A DNA stretch of 64,000 nt. It comes from Flavobacteriales bacterium UBA2104. Lineage in GTDB: Bacteria; Bacteroidota; Bacteroidia; Flavobacteriales_D; Crocinitomicaceae. The position numbers and the translations under genes are program-made. Under the pieces are notes generated by a model. That model did no database searches. It saw only the letters and a program-made list of their open reading frames with translations, and was not told the DNA's origin. Shown in pieces: positions 62,248 through 64,000 of the stretch (within the stretch, counting starts at the first letter, position 1; every line of letters begins with the position of its first letter). Location: positions 68,945 to 132,944 of the forward strand of contig DCYS01000022.1 of NCBI GenBank assembly GCA_002331485.1, written 5' to 3'.

Positions 62248-62266
62248 TCCACTATTTCGTTGCCTA

Positions 62267-62291
62267 CAAAGCTAATTAAATTTTAAATTTG
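62267..62291. promoter_or_regulatory. divergent promoters for rsfS and birA
   Basis: TAGCTTTG on the minus strand (62267-62274) serves rsfS, and TAAATTTG on the plus strand (62284-62291) serves birA. Both match TAnnTTTG. The latter covers the upstream TTG start candidate of birA, favouring ATG at 62319. Confidence 0.6.
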
Positions 62292-62318
62292 AGCATTCAA
62301 AACCAATCTCATTCGGGT

Positions 62319-63050
62319 ATGTCATCTTCATTTTTCGGACATCGAATTATTCATCTTGAAAGCGTCGACAGTACCAACAATTATACTGCCAAGGTGTTCA
62401 AGTCAGGTGAAGTGCAATCTGGAGCAGTAATTATGGCAGATATCCAAACGAATGGCAGAGGACAGCGAGAAAAAACGTGGCATTCTGGCGCTTATGAAAA
62501 TCTGACCTTTAGTTTAACTGCTGATATAAATTTATGGAAAATTAACACCTTGATCGACCTAAATCGTCTGATCGCTATCTCACTACATTCTTTTTTTAAT
62601 GAATTAGGGTTATCTCCAAAGATCAAATGGCCAAATGACATCATGATCAATGATAAAAAAGTATGTGGTATCCTGATTGAGAATTTCTTTCGAGAATCTC
62701 AACCTAAGTCCATCATTGGAATTGGTATAAATGTCAATCAACAAGAATTCGAAGTGCCTCGAGCTACTTCTCTTTTCAACGAAATAAAGGAGCGACACTC
62801 AACAAAAGAATTGCTGTTCCAATTCATAAAAGTGCTGAATGCCACTTTTGAAAGCATGCCTATACATGACTCAGAAAAGATCCACGCTGAATATGACAAA
62901 TACTTATGGAAACGAAATGAGGAATGGACATTCAATTCAAATGACCAAGAATTTATTGGTCAAATTTACGGTACAACTCGGGACGGGAATCTTATAGTCA
63001 ACACTAAAGACGAGAAGTTCGTGTTTCCCAATGGAAGTGTCAAATATTAG
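62319..63050 (+). CDS. birA: biotin-[acetyl-CoA-carboxylase] ligase
   Basis: A 243-residue ligase attaching biotin to carboxylase carrier proteins. Seen are STNNYTAKV, TNGRGQREKTWHS (biotin-binding GRGR-type loop), KWPNDIMINDKKVCGILIEN and IGIGINVNQ. No N-terminal HTH, so it is the non-regulatory class. Ends four bases inside the next convergent gene. Confidence 0.94.
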   Translation: MSSSFFGHRIIHLESVDSTNNYTAKVFKSGEVQSGAVIMADIQTNGRGQREKTWHSGAYENLTFSLTADINLWKINTLIDLNRLIAISLHSFFNELGLSPKIKWPNDIMINDKKVCGILIENFFRESQPKSIIGIGINVNQQEFEVPRATSLFNEIKERHSTKELLFQFIKVLNATFESMPIHDSEKIHAEYDKYLWKRNEEWTFNSNDQEFIGQIYGTTRDGNLIVNTKDEKFVFPNGSVKY

Positions 63051-63295
63051 TCAGTTTCTTCATTATTAGTTGAGTCAGACATCAATCGATTAAGTATTCT
63101 CACACTATCACGTGATGTAACCAAATCGTACCTGAGAATATCATTATCGCCCTCTAAAGTTTGATTTTTTAGCTCAAGTTCTTCTTGCTTGTCTTTTAAA
63201 CGCGTTACCTCATTCGTTAAGTATACATTCCAAACTAATAGTCCGAGTATCAATATACCAGCAAAAATGAAAAGTGGGAAGCTGTTCTTGCGCAT
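63047..63295 (-). CDS. small membrane/coiled-coil protein
   Basis: An 82-residue protein with one N-terminal span (LFIFAGILILGLLVWNVYL) and a coiled coil (EVTRLKDKQEELELKNQTLEGD). No family recognised. Its ATG overlaps the acs stop by one base, so it follows acs in one transcript. Confidence 0.7.
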   Translation of the reverse strand: MRKNSFPLFIFAGILILGLLVWNVYLTNEVTRLKDKQEELELKNQTLEGDNDILRYDLVTSRDSVRILNRLMSDSTNNEETD

Positions 63296-64000
63296 TACAG
63301 GCGGTTTTCAATAATTTCCTCAACACATTCAGGGTTTAGCAATGTAGAAGTATCCCCCAGATCATTCAATTCTCCGGCAGCGATCTTTCTCAATATTCTT
63401 CTCATTATTTTTCCTGACCTAGTCTTCGGTAAACTCGATGTAAATTGTATTTTGGATAGTTTTGCTATTGGACCGATCTGATCAGAAATCATGTCATTGA
63501 TCTCCTTTTTCAATTCTTCCTGCCTTTCAGGAGATAGATCTTCTTTTAAAGTAACATATCCATAAAGCGCATTCCCTTTAACCTCATGCGGATGTCCCAC
63601 AATTGCGGATTCAGCAACAATCGAACTCTCATTGATCACGTTTTCGATTGGGGCAGTTCCAAGGTTATGACCAGAAACTATGATCACGTCATCAACTCGT
63701 CCTGTAATTCGATAATATCCAGCAGCATCTCTCAGGGCAGCATCTCCGGTAAAATATTTCCCTGGATAAGCCGAATAATAAGTCTCTATATATCGTTGGT
63801 GATCATTCCAAATTGTTCTCGCCATGCCGGGCCATGGGTACTTAATGCATAAATTTCCTTTCACATTATTCCCTTCCAACTCATTTCCTTCATCATCCAT
63901 AAGAGCAGGTTGAACCCCAGGTAAAGGGAAAGTTGCAAAAGTTGCTTTAGTTGGTGTTGAAAATGGAATTGGAGAGATCATAATTCCTCCAGTTTCTGTT
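63295..64000 (-). CDS. acs: acetyl-CoA synthetase, C-terminal part (cut by window end)
   Basis: The 235 visible C-terminal residues of an acetate-CoA ligase. The sequence at the window edge translates as TETGGIMISPIP, the conserved adenylation motif, so the gene continues beyond 64000. YYRITGRVDDVIIVSGHNLGTAPIE is the hinge motif, and TRSGKIMRR carries the acetylatable catalytic Lys. Makes acetyl-CoA from acetate and ATP. Confidence 0.95.
   Translation of the reverse strand, partial: TETGGIMISPIPFSTPTKATFATFPLPGVQPALMDDEGNELEGNNVKGNLCIKYPWPGMARTIWNDHQRYIETYYSAYPGKYFTGDAALRDAAGYYRITGRVDDVIIVSGHNLGTAPIENVINESSIVAESAIVGHPHEVKGNALYGYVTLKEDLSPERQEELKKEINDMISDQIGPIAKLSKIQFTSSLPKTRSGKIMRRILRKIAAGELNDLGDTSTLLNPECVEEIIENRL

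Noticed and set aside
63295..63981. Independent short acetyl-CoA synthetase starting at ATG 63981
   Set aside because: Upstream sequence to 64000 continues the conserved TETGG motif in frame, so this Met is internal and the gene is cut by the window edge.

Overview
The window reads as a Bacteroidota chromosome, most likely Flavobacteriales. The reasons are a type IX secretion (T9SS) type A sorting domain on a 1017-residue protein, DnaE with a fused N-terminal exonuclease, fused isobutyryl-CoA mutase IcmF, a fused DAHP synthase/chorismate mutase, and TAnnTTTG promoter elements in front of many genes. Most of the window is ordinary core genome: ybaB, folate cyclo-ligase, aroA and mutS on the left; pyrC, dnaE, icmF, aro, M42 peptidase, lipid A-type acyltransferase, thioredoxin, OmpA lipoprotein, psd, cdsA, ftsH, rsfS, birA and acs on the right.

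Between mutS and this right-hand block lies an integrated element of about 23.5 kb (6691-30172). It has split a host tRNA-Leu(UAA) gene inside the anticodon loop. The 5' half is at 6652-6690 and the 3' half at 30173-30227, each carrying one copy of the 9-bp core GACTTAAAA. Joined, the halves give a perfect 85-nt tRNA-Leu. Just inside its left end the element carries a complete second tRNA-Leu(UAA) (6758-7063), interrupted by a 221-nt group I intron between U34 and A35. That is exactly in the middle of the attachment core. I infer that the element breaks an important host tRNA, supplies a replacement, and uses the intron to hide the replacement from its own integrase. This is the most interesting thing in the window.

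Element layout: replacement tRNA, a hypothetical gene, tyrosine integrase with an N-terminal Cys cluster, excisionase-like HTH protein, small unknowns, ArdC-like antirestriction protein, a possible HUH Rep protein with hairpins upstream, and membrane/unknown genes, nearly all on the minus strand. A plus-strand defence block follows (13752-27974): XRE regulator, PLD/SNF2 helicase, DUF4391, type III Mod methylase, a membrane protein, type III Res, SIR2, HerA and a PD-(D/E)xK nuclease. A convergent DUF2779 nuclease/exonuclease gene closes it. Paired AGCGCTGA repeats near both ends look like integrase arm sites.

Right of the element, two heavy-metal units follow: a cation diffusion facilitator with an HMA-like N-terminus, then ArsR, MerT-MerP fusion and a GDCCVxC protein. 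They are bracketed by repeated GGTTCGACA-containing sequences that include a duplicated terminator, so this is an older accessory graft beside the same tRNA.

Two genes look broken: a small membrane protein at 32726 (one-base frameshift in an A run) and a pyridoxamine-phosphate-oxidase-like gene at 55797 (TGA where CGA is expected). Two copies of one long perfect palindrome flank the T9SS gene. No rRNA, CRISPR array or insertion-sequence transposase was seen.
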